NCBI RefSeq assembly: GCF_013347965.1
Contig: NZ_CP048810.1
Span: 558,001 to 622,000, forward strand
Direction: 5' to 3'
DNA from: Pseudomonas bijieensis
Lineage (GTDB): Bacteria > Pseudomonadota > Gammaproteobacteria > Pseudomonadales > Pseudomonadaceae
DNA: 64,000 bases
Shown: one piece after another, positions 6,762-14,180 of the stretch
How positions within the stretch are numbered: the stretch's first letter is position 1
Layout of the letters: the number at the start of each line of letters is the position of its first letter
Made by a program: the position numbers and the translations under genes
Notes under the pieces: model-generated
Seen by the model: only the letters and a program-made list of their open reading frames with translations
Told to the model about the DNA's origin: nothing
The model's database searches: none

Positions 6762-9221
6762 CTACCAACTGATCCGTAAGCCGATTCTGCCGGCCACGGC
6801 GCGTTGCTGGTTGCTGTCGAAGTTTTGGCTGTAGTCCGCGCCGGCATACATGGCGACTGTGGGCGCCAGGCTCACGGTGACGCCAATCCCGAGGTCACCG
6901 GTGGACGCGCGCTGTTGGGTCTCGACCCGTTCGGTGTCGTCGAACGTCACCGAGTCGGTGCCGGAAAACGTGTGCCAGAGGTTGGCGCGCAGGTAGGGTT
7001 CCACGGGCATGCCGCTGACCTGGTAGCGGCCCTTGAGGCGAGCCCCGAGACGGCCGGTCCAGGCACCGTCGGAATCGAACTCGACCTTGGAGACCCCATC
7101 GTTTTGCGTGTCCAGGGACACTTTCTGGTGGATGATCTGGGCCTGGGGTTCGACGACCCAGTTGGCGCTCACCGCGAAGGGATAGCCGGCCTCCGCCGAA
7201 ACAGTCAGGGCGTGCCCACGATTGTCGATTTTCAAGCCGCGTTCGGAGCGGTTGTCACCGTTCAGTCGCGTGCCCATCACCACTGCATCGACGTAGCCGC
7301 CGGTAGGGTCGGTGAGCGTCCAGTACAGTCCATAGCTGTCGCCGTCGAGTTCTATCTTGCCGGCGTATCGATCTTCGAAACCCAGGTTGAAGCCTTTGAC
7401 ATCGCCGTTCAGCTCCGTGTGGCCGACGAAGAAACCAATGCGTTGGGTCTGGCCGCCGGACAGCAGGGAGCTGTACAGATCGTTGCCCACCTGGAACCCC
7501 TTGATCGACCCATCGAACCGCGGCGTCACCGTACCGGCCCAGGTTTGCTCCAGATCCTTGCCGTAGACCCGGCCCCAACCCGCGCCGAACGCGCCAGTTT
7601 CCGTGAGCAGGCGCTGGTCGCCCTGGCGATCATGGAACGTGCCCAGGGCCATCAGGGTCAGTTGCGCCGCCGCTGGAGGCAATACTGACCAGGTCGGCAC
7701 TTCCGGGCGATATAACGGGATAGGTGCCGCGCCGGGCACCGCAGTTGGCAACGGCGGTAGCGTCGGGACCGGTGGCGCACCTGGTGCGGGAGGCGCCGTT
7801 GGGATGGGAGCGGCTACCGGCCCTTCAATCAAGCTGGAGCGCAGGTACCAGTTGTTTGGATTACCGGTCGCGCCGCCCTTGAACAGGCGGTAATCGAACG
7901 CACCGGCCGAGATGGACTGCCCCTGTGAAAAGGCATTGATGTCACTGACCGCGCCCCCCTGGGCCTGGACCACTTCGATACCGTCCTGGGTCGTCCGCGC
8001 GCCCGTGCCGCCCAGGTTCGTGACTATGATGGTGGTAGTGCCGGTGAGCGTCCCGCCATTGACCACCAATTTGTCACTGGCAGAGCCATCGGCGCCGACT
8101 GCCGTTTGCACATGCAACTGGCCATTGTTGCCGACGTAGTTGCCCTGGACGGTAAGCGTGTCGTTGGTGCGGGTGTTGCCTTGGGTGAGGTCCACCGTGC
8201 CGGCGTTGTTGAGCGTCGCCAGTTGTCCGGCAGTAAAAGGGGCGATGACGCCCTGGGTCGCCGTCAGCGTGCTGCCGCTTTCGATGTTGAGCGTCCCGGT
8301 GCCGGTGGCGCTGTCACCCAAGGTCAGCGTGTCGTTAAGGTCCAGTTGCGAACCTTGGGTGAGGTTGACCGTTTCCCAATTGAGGTAACGGGCGCCGGTG
8401 CTGGAGGTGCTGCCTTCGAAGGTCAAGACGTCCTGGCCCAATCCGCCATTCACGCTAGGGGTGATGCTCAGCCCGGCTTCATCTAGCGTGCTCAGCCGTG
8501 CCGTGTCGTTGCCTTCGCCCATCAGGATGGCCGAGTGAATGAGGCCGCCGCTCCATTGGAATTGGTCATCGCCGGCACTGGCCCGGACTTCGCCGAGGAT
8601 TTCGCCACCGCTGACGGTAATGCTGTCGTTGCCGCCGCTGACACTGACATTACCGCCGATCCGTCCTGCGGAGAGGATGATGGTGTCCTGGCCGAAACCG
8701 GTCACCAGGTTGCCGATGATGTTTCCGCCGGACATATTGAAAACATTGTCATCGAGTTTCATGTCGACCCGGCCAATGGTGCCGCCGGTCATCTCGGCGT
8801 GGTCGCCGTCTTCGAACGCATCGACGATGGTCCCACCCGTCATCAGGAAGGTATCGAGGCCGTCGCCTTGGGCCAGAGACAGGATCCTGCCACCATTCAT
8901 GACGAAATCATCGGCCTCCGACCCTTGCTCGACATCACCGTCAATCACGCCGTTGGCGTTAATCACGATGCGGTCGAGCCCGGTGCCGAAGGTAACGTCG
9001 CCGGAAATGACGCCGCTGCCGTTGGCGGGCAGGGTCAGGCTGTTGTTACCTGCAAGGTCCGTCAGCCCGGGGCTGGTGCCGCTGTCGCAGACATAGGTGT
9101 CATCGCCTGCGGTTGGTGCCAGCGTGCAGGCTGCCATGGCGGCCGGTGCGGGGAACAGGAAAGGGGCCGATACCCATAAAGCGTTGAGCAGCCGATTGAG
9201 TCGTTTGTTGTGCCGAATCAT
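6762..9221 (-). CDS. Autotransporter with beta-helix-like repeat passenger
   Basis: 819 aa. A signal peptide (MIRHNKRLNRLLNALWVSAP...AMA) is followed by a passenger, about residues 30-440. It is built from short repeats of the form GGxIxGxVxxxxGxDxFxxSGG (for example MSGGNIIGNLVTGFGQDT, VSGGEILGEVRASAGDD), which suggests a right-handed parallel beta-helix. A proline-rich linker follows (about 465-505; APPAPGAPPVPTLPPLP), then a C-terminal 12-strand autotransporter barrel ending GRIGLRISW. The passenger is therefore exported to the cell surface through its own barrel. No protease or lipase catalytic motif is seen, so adhesion or surface binding is the likelier role. Two direct barrel neighbours (this and 5553-6467) are paralogues. 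Confidence 0.88.
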   Translation of the reverse strand: MIRHNKRLNRLLNALWVSAPFLFPAPAAMAACTLAPTAGDDTYVCDSGTSPGLTDLAGNNSLTLPANGSGVISGDVTFGTGLDRIVINANGVIDGDVEQGSEADDFVMNGGRILSLAQGDGLDTFLMTGGTIVDAFEDGDHAEMTGGTIGRVDMKLDDNVFNMSGGNIIGNLVTGFGQDTIILSAGRIGGNVSVSGGNDSITVSGGEILGEVRASAGDDQFQWSGGLIHSAILMGEGNDTARLSTLDEAGLSITPSVNGGLGQDVLTFEGSTSSTGARYLNWETVNLTQGSQLDLNDTLTLGDSATGTGTLNIESGSTLTATQGVIAPFTAGQLATLNNAGTVDLTQGNTRTNDTLTVQGNYVGNNGQLHVQTAVGADGSASDKLVVNGGTLTGTTTIIVTNLGGTGARTTQDGIEVVQAQGGAVSDINAFSQGQSISAGAFDYRLFKGGATGNPNNWYLRSSLIEGPVAAPIPTAPPAPGAPPVPTLPPLPTAVPGAAPIPLYRPEVPTWSVLPPAAAQLTLMALGTFHDRQGDQRLLTETGAFGAGWGRVYGKDLEQTWAGTVTPRFDGSIKGFQVGNDLYSSLLSGGQTQRIGFFVGHTELNGDVKGFNLGFEDRYAGKIELDGDSYGLYWTLTDPTGGYVDAVVMGTRLNGDNRSERGLKIDNRGHALTVSAEAGYPFAVSANWVVEPQAQIIHQKVSLDTQNDGVSKVEFDSDGAWTGRLGARLKGRYQVSGMPVEPYLRANLWHTFSGTDSVTFDDTERVETQQRASTGDLGIGVTVSLAPTVAMYAGADYSQNFDSNQQRAVAGRIGLRISW

Positions 9222-9400
9222 GTGCTATCCCTCTGCATCGGCATTTCGCAAATGCCGGTTCCAGCATTGGTTGCACAACAGATGGCACACAGGGCCTGGC
9301 AACGCTCGCTGTATGGGATGGCACCCTAGCAACGAATAAAGGGCGTCGCTACTGTCAGAACTTACAGGTCACTGCGCAGAAACAGCAGCCAGGATCAGCC

Positions 9401-10207
9401 TTACAAATGCACTTCCACCGAAAGTGGCAGGTGATCGCTCAGGTGCGTCCAGGGTTTGCTCCCAAGTATTTGCGGGGCGTGGCTGCTGGCGTTACGCAGG
9501 TATATGCGGTCCAGGCGCAGCAGCGGAAAACGGGCCGGGTAGGTCCTGGCCGGGCGACCGTGGTGGTGCTCGAAGGCTTCATGCAGGGAGCCATGGCGGG
9601 CGAGGGTGAGGTTACCCCGCAATTGCCAGTCGTTGAAGTCGCCGGCGATGATCACAGGGGCGTCCTCGGGCAGCGAATCGAGCAGTTGGCAGAGCAGTTT
9701 GAGCTGTAGTTGACGATGGCTTTCCAGGAGACTCAGGTGCACGCAGATCCCGTGGACGGCGGCGTGGCCGGGCACATCCAGCACGCAATGCAACAATCCG
9801 CGCCGCTCCGGACCGGTGATGGACACATCGAGATTGCGGAACTGGCGGATCGGGTACTTGGAGAGCAGGGCGTTGCCATGATGGCCATCGGGGTAGACCG
9901 CATTGCGGCCGTAGGCGAAATCGTTCCACATGCTGTCGGCGAGGAATTCGTACTGGGACGTCTGGGGCCAGTTGTCGTAGCGTGACGCGTGTCGGTCGTG
10001 TTCGCCCAGCACCTCTTGCAGGAACACCAGGTCGGCGCCGGTACTGCGCACCGCTTCGCGTAGTTCGGGCAGGATGAAACGACGATTGAGGGCGGTGAAA
10101 CCCTTATGGGTGTTGACCGTCAGGATCCGCAGCCGATGAACCGCCGCGGGCGCGTCCGATGGCATTGGTTCGACGGCGCGCCAATCGGGATCTTGAGACA
10201 CGTTCAC
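9401..10207 (-). CDS. Endonuclease/exonuclease/phosphatase (EEP) family protein
   Basis: 268 aa with EEP landmarks in order: the metal-binding N-terminal strand LRILTVNTHKG, LVFLQEV (metal-ligand Glu), GNALLSKYPI, HLSL, the catalytic VIIAGDFNDW and the C-terminal SDHLPLSVEVHL (catalytic Asp-His). Such proteins hydrolyse phosphodiester bonds in nucleic acids, lipids or inositol phosphates; the substrate is not evident and no signal peptide is present. The start is uncertain: GTG at 10207 overlaps the AGGAG ribosome site, and a GTG two codons later or the Met at about residue 15 could be used instead. It follows the PIG-L gene across a REP pair. Confidence 0.85.
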   Translation of the reverse strand: MNVSQDPDWRAVEPMPSDAPAAVHRLRILTVNTHKGFTALNRRFILPELREAVRSTGADLVFLQEVLGEHDRHASRYDNWPQTSQYEFLADSMWNDFAYGRNAVYPDGHHGNALLSKYPIRQFRNLDVSITGPERRGLLHCVLDVPGHAAVHGICVHLSLLESHRQLQLKLLCQLLDSLPEDAPVIIAGDFNDWQLRGNLTLARHGSLHEAFEHHHGRPARTYPARFPLLRLDRIYLRNASSHAPQILGSKPWTHLSDHLPLSVEVHL

Positions 10208-10283
10208 TCCTGAATCAGACGTACTTGTTCATGCGACTGACCCAAGGTGCCGGCAGTTCCGGATTTTTCATATCCTTGCCGAT

Positions 10284-10384
10284 CGCTATCGCGAGCAGGC
10301 TCGCTCCCACAGGGGGCGCAGGCGTGCGCAGATGTTGCAGTACCCCGCAAATCCAATGTGAGAGCGAGCCTGCTCGCGATTGGC
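10284..10384. repeat. REP pair (inverted REP elements)
   Basis: ATCGCGAGCAGGCTCGCTC at 10288-10306 and its inverse GAGCGAGCCTGCTCGCGAT at 10362-10380 face each other across about 55 bases. Typical fluorescent-Pseudomonas intergenic REP doublet. Confidence 0.9.
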
Positions 10385-10438
10385 GGTGTGTCTGAACCAC
10401 CGCCCTCCGCGAACAAACCCAGCTTTACAGGTGCGTAT

Positions 10439-11212
10439 TCAGATGAACACAATCTCATAGGGCAAGCCCATCCGGTCAAGGATGACCCTGGGTAACAGTG
10501 GGGCGATGCCGCTCGCCGGTTCGCCGGCAAGTTGGCTGACGTAGGCGTACATGGCGTGACGCTTGCGGGCGGTGGTCCAGACGTCGAGGCGCAGTTTACG
10601 GGCCCGGTGCCAGGGGATTTTATTTTGCTCGCGCACTGGCCAGTGCCAGGCCCACACCGGCAGTTCGTTGAACGCCACACCGACTTTGTCGGCGGCCAGC
10701 GCCCCGGCGCGGCCGACGGTGTCGTGATCGCTGTCGCCATCCTGGCGCCAGGTGCTGAATACCACGTCACCGGGCCGCAGGTGGCGAGCTATGAAGCTAG
10801 CCAGTTCGGCCTCGTGTTCGGCCAGGGCCTTTTCCGGGAAGCCGCCGCGCACCCATTGCAGGCCGTTGGCCGCAATGCCAAGGCGATGCAGGGCGTCCAC
10901 GCTTTCCTGGGGGTGAGGGCGGTGTGTACGCAGGCGTTCGTCGGTCCACAACGGTGAGCCGGGGTGGGCCAAGTCTCCGTCGGTGACCGAGATCAGCAAC
11001 ATGGGTTGGTTCAGGTTGCTCAGCAATTGCAGCAATCCGCCACAGGCCCCGACCTCATCGCCTGGATGGGGGGCGAGGATGACCGCACGGGCGCCGGCGG
11101 GAATGAGCGTCTGGGTACTGATGATTGGAATATCGGCCAGTTGCGCAGCACTGTTCCAGATTTGCGGGTGCTGTCGGCCAGGCAAGCGAGAGGCAGGTTT
11201 CATAAGCGACAT
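10439..11212 (-). CDS. PIG-L family deacetylase-like protein
   Basis: 257 aa. The Rossmann-like N-terminal motif of LmbE/PIG-L zinc deacetylases is present as VILAPHPGDEVGACGGLL, with the second zinc-histidine block DGDSDHDTVGRAGALAADKV about 110 residues later. The first aspartate of the usual HPDDE motif, which serves as general base in characterised members such as MshB, is glycine here (HPGDE), while the zinc-binding His and the second Asp remain. Deacetylase activity is therefore uncertain. Cytoplasmic; substrate unknown, perhaps an N-acetylated sugar or lipid. A second ATG three codons in (11203) has better spacing from the AAGG ribosome site. It lies just downstream of glgX on the same strand, across 240 bp. 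Confidence 0.85.
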   Translation of the reverse strand: MSLMKPASRLPGRQHPQIWNSAAQLADIPIISTQTLIPAGARAVILAPHPGDEVGACGGLLQLLSNLNQPMLLISVTDGDLAHPGSPLWTDERLRTHRPHPQESVDALHRLGIAANGLQWVRGGFPEKALAEHEAELASFIARHLRPGDVVFSTWRQDGDSDHDTVGRAGALAADKVGVAFNELPVWAWHWPVREQNKIPWHRARKLRLDVWTTARKRHAMYAYVSQLAGEPASGIAPLLPRVILDRMGLPYEIVFI

Positions 11213-11452
11213 CCTTGTATGTGTTCAATCTTTCAGCCATGCACCGGGCCTACTGTCCGGTGGTTCCGATGTGGGCATGACTGCGATTCACAGCGCTCCG
11301 AATCCTGGAGACTACCGCATATGAAGTATTGACCATCTCGGCCGATTCGTCTCGTGACATGTGCATCTGCACTGCATTTTTTTCTTCAAACTGGCAGGTG
11401 TGCATCGAAAACCGCTTCCTTGCGGTCCTCATGGCAGCTTACAGCGGGTGTT

Positions 11453-13612
11453 TCATTCCTCGTCTTCGCGTTGCAGTTCGAACAGCAGCAGCGAGCGCCC
11501 GGTGACGGAGTATTCAGAATCGAACTCAAAGCGCTCCTGTCCTCGAACGGCCGGTTGATTGGTGTCGACCATGCAGGTCCAGAAACTGCCCTCGGGGACT
11601 TCCGGCAAGCTGAAATTGACGATGTCATGATGCGCATTGACCACCAGCAGCAGCGTCGCATCGCCGCCCTTGCGTCGAATACCGGTCTCCTGGGCTCGCC
11701 CGTCCATCAGCATCCCCAGGCAGCGACCATGGCCGTCCTGCCATTGTTCAGTGGTCATTTCGCTGCCGTCCGGGGCCAGCCAGGTCACGTCCTTGACGCC
11801 GATGTCCTCGTTGTAGTTACCCACCAGGAATCGCCCGCGCCGCAGGATCGGGTAGGTCAGGCGCAATTTGATCAGGCGCTTGACGAACTTGAGCAGCGCC
11901 GCGCCATCCTCGCTCAGGTCCCAATTGACCCAGCCGATCTCACTGTCCTGGCAATAGGCATTGTTATTGCCGTGCTGGGTACGGGCAAATTCGTCGCCGG
12001 CAACGAGCATCGGGGTGCCTTGGGCCAGCAGGAGGGTGGCGAAGAAGTTGCGCATCTGCCGATGGCGTAGCGCGTTGATCTCCGGATCGTCCGTCGGGCC
12101 TTCGACGCCATGGTTCCAGGACAGGTTGTTATTGCTGCCGTCCTGGTTGTTCTCGTCGTTGGCTTCGTTGTGCTTGTCGTTGTACGACACCAGGTCATTC
12201 AAGGTGAAACCGTCGTGGGCTGTGACGAAGTTCACCGAGGCGTATGGACGCCGGCCACGCTGGTTGAACATCTCGCCCGAGGCTGTCATGCGGCTGGCGA
12301 AATCGGCGAGCTGGCCATCATCCCCCTTCCAGAAGGCACGCACCGTGTCGCGGAACTTGTCGTTCCACTCGACCCAGCCCGGCGGGAAGTGCCCCACCTG
12401 ATAACCTCCAGGACCACAGTCCCAAGGCTCGGCGATCATCTTCACCTGGCGCAGTACCGGGTCCTGGCGGCAGGCAACGAGGAAGCTGTGGCGTTCGTCG
12501 AAGCCGTCATGGTAGCGGCCGAGAATGGTCGCCAGGTCGAAGCGGAAGCCATCGACGTGCATCTCCGTGGCCCAGTAGCGCAGGGAATCGGTGACCATTT
12601 GCAGAACGCAAGGATGGCTCAGGTCCAGGGTGTTGCCGGTGCCGGAGTCGTTGATGTAGTAGCGCTTGTCATCGGGCATCAGCCGGTAGTACGAGGCGTT
12701 ATCGATGCCGCGCATGGACAGGGTGGGGCCCTGTTCGTTGCCTTCGGCGGTGTGGTTGTAGACCACGTCGAGGATGACTTCCAGGTTGGCCTCGTGCAGG
12801 TGGGCGACCATCTCCTTGAACTCGGCGATCTTGCCGCTGGCCAGGTAACGTGGGTCCGGGGCAAAGAAGGCGATACTGTTATAGCCCCAATAATTGGTCA
12901 TGCCTTTGTGCAGCAGGTGCTGGTCATTGACGAAGGCATGGATGGGCAGCAGTTCCACCGAGGAAACCCCCAGCTTGCGGATATGCTCCAGCACATCGTC
13001 GACCATCAGCCCGGCGAATGTACCGCGCAGGTTTTCGGGCACCGCGGGGTGGCGCATGGTGAGGCCGCGCACATGGGTTTCATACAGGATGGTCTTGTCC
13101 CAGGGCACGCTGACGCGATGGTCGTGGCCCCAGGTGTGCGCCGGATCGATGACTTTGCACTTGGGGACGAACGGGGCGCTGTCACGCTCATCGAAACTGA
13201 GGTCGCCGTCGGGATGGCCAATGGTGTAGCCGAACAGGGCTTCGGACCACTTCAATTGACCGACCAGCTGCTTGGCGTACGGATCGATCAGCAGCTTGTT
13301 CGGGTTGAAGCGATGACCGTTCGCCGGGTCGTATGGACCATAGACCCTATAGCCGTAGACCAATCCCGGGTGGGCATCGGGCAGATAACCGTGGTAAATC
13401 TCGTCGGTGTATTCCGGCAGTTCGATGCGTTCGAGTTCGACTTCGCCGGCATCATCGAAAATGCACAGTTCGACCTTGGTGGCATTGGCTGAAAACAGCG
13501 CGAAATTGACCCCGAGGCCATCCCAGGTTGCACCCAGTGGAAAAGGCAGCCCCTCACGAATCCGCGAAGCCTCGATAACGGGCGGCGGCGTGGTTTTGTT
13601 TGGACGGGTCAT
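11453..13612 (-). CDS. glgX: Glycogen debranching enzyme GlgX
   Basis: 719 aa from the ATG at 13612, preceded by AGGAG; an upstream in-frame extension lacks a ribosome site. An N-terminal CBM48 domain (about residues 10-110; LGATWDGLGVNFALFSANA) is followed by a GH13 barrel with the four conserved blocks: DVVYNHTAEG, DGFRFDLATIL (nucleophile Asp), IAEPWD (general acid Glu) and VTAHDGFTL. GlgX hydrolyses alpha-1,6 branch linkages in phosphorylase- or amylase-trimmed glycogen, releasing maltodextrins for MalQ and TreY. It is the last gene of the alpha-glucan/trehalose cluster, separated from the DUF2934 gene by about 200 bp containing a REP-like palindrome. Confidence 0.95.
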   Translation of the reverse strand: MTRPNKTTPPPVIEASRIREGLPFPLGATWDGLGVNFALFSANATKVELCIFDDAGEVELERIELPEYTDEIYHGYLPDAHPGLVYGYRVYGPYDPANGHRFNPNKLLIDPYAKQLVGQLKWSEALFGYTIGHPDGDLSFDERDSAPFVPKCKVIDPAHTWGHDHRVSVPWDKTILYETHVRGLTMRHPAVPENLRGTFAGLMVDDVLEHIRKLGVSSVELLPIHAFVNDQHLLHKGMTNYWGYNSIAFFAPDPRYLASGKIAEFKEMVAHLHEANLEVILDVVYNHTAEGNEQGPTLSMRGIDNASYYRLMPDDKRYYINDSGTGNTLDLSHPCVLQMVTDSLRYWATEMHVDGFRFDLATILGRYHDGFDERHSFLVACRQDPVLRQVKMIAEPWDCGPGGYQVGHFPPGWVEWNDKFRDTVRAFWKGDDGQLADFASRMTASGEMFNQRGRRPYASVNFVTAHDGFTLNDLVSYNDKHNEANDENNQDGSNNNLSWNHGVEGPTDDPEINALRHRQMRNFFATLLLAQGTPMLVAGDEFARTQHGNNNAYCQDSEIGWVNWDLSEDGAALLKFVKRLIKLRLTYPILRRGRFLVGNYNEDIGVKDVTWLAPDGSEMTTEQWQDGHGRCLGMLMDGRAQETGIRRKGGDATLLLVVNAHHDIVNFSLPEVPEGSFWTCMVDTNQPAVRGQERFEFDSEYSVTGRSLLLFELQREDEE

Positions 13613-13728
13613 AGTTGCTCCTGCAAAAGACAGACAGATATAGCGATGCGGTTCACTTGAGAGGGGTGGTTCCCCCTTCACCCGTGGCGAGGAGAGTTAT
13701 CCCCGCTGTGTGGGACAAGTTGCTCTCT

Positions 13729-13791
13729 GTGGGAGCAAAGGTTGCGGCGATGAAGCGATGCGCTTGTTTCGCGAGCAAGCTTTGCTCCCAC
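13729..13791. repeat. REP-like palindrome upstream of glgX
   Basis: GTGGGAGCAAAG at 13729 and CTTTGCTCCCAC ending at 13791 are inverted, with an internal degenerate GCGAGCAAGC core. It lies inside the glg/tre gene run, between the DUF2934 gene and glgX. Confidence 0.75.
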
Positions 13792-13818
13792 CTGGCAAGG
13801 AGACCGATGGGAGATGAA

Positions 13819-14160
13819 TCAAACCGCTGGTGGTTTGCGCGCCGCCCGGGGCTTTTTATCCGCAGGCTTTTGCGCCTCGGTGGTCGCGACCGGTTTGGTC
13901 GCCGGCTTGGCCTTGGGGGTCGCGCTTTTTGGAGCGCTCTTGGCAGCGGTGCTCTTGGTCGCCACGGGGGGCTTGGCGCCATCCGCTTTGCTGGCCGTTG
14001 ACTTGCTCGCCGCCTTGGGAGGCTTGCTGGGCGCCAGGGCTTCGGCTTCGGCGAGTTTGCGCGCCATCTCCCAGTGGCGTTTTTCCTGCCCGCTGGGCTT
14101 ACCCTCGGACTCCCAGATCTGATAGGCGAATTCGCGGATGCGTTTATCGTCGGTACTCAT
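13819..14160 (-). CDS. DUF2934 protein with Lys/Ala/Pro-rich histone-H1-like tail
   Basis: 113 aa. Residues 1-45 form a compact DUF2934 domain (IREFAYQIWESEGKPSGQ followed by HWEMARKLAEAEA). Residues 46-113 are an unstructured tail made of Ala, Lys, Pro, Ser and Thr (SKPPKAASKSTASKA, TPKAKPATKPVATT), like the DNA-binding tails of AlgP or histone H1. It corresponds by position to P. aeruginosa PA2161, a hypothetical protein in the same glg/tre block. It starts 20 bp after treY with an AGGAG site, so it is probably co-transcribed. The function is unknown; the basic tail could bind nucleic acid or polyanions. Confidence 0.85.
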   Translation of the reverse strand: MSTDDKRIREFAYQIWESEGKPSGQEKRHWEMARKLAEAEALAPSKPPKAASKSTASKADGAKPPVATKSTAAKSAPKSATPKAKPATKPVATTEAQKPADKKPRAARKPPAV

Positions 14161-14180
14161 CGCAGTGCTCCTGATTCAAC

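Noticed and set aside
11250..11432. 60-codon minus-strand frame between the PIG-L gene and glgX
   Set aside because: No ribosome site, no recognisable domain, and it lies in a gap that more likely contains a promoter.
12110..13492. Long plus-strand open frame (about 460 codons) opposite glgX
   Set aside because: Antisense to a solid GH13 gene in high-GC DNA; no ribosome site and implausible amino-acid composition.
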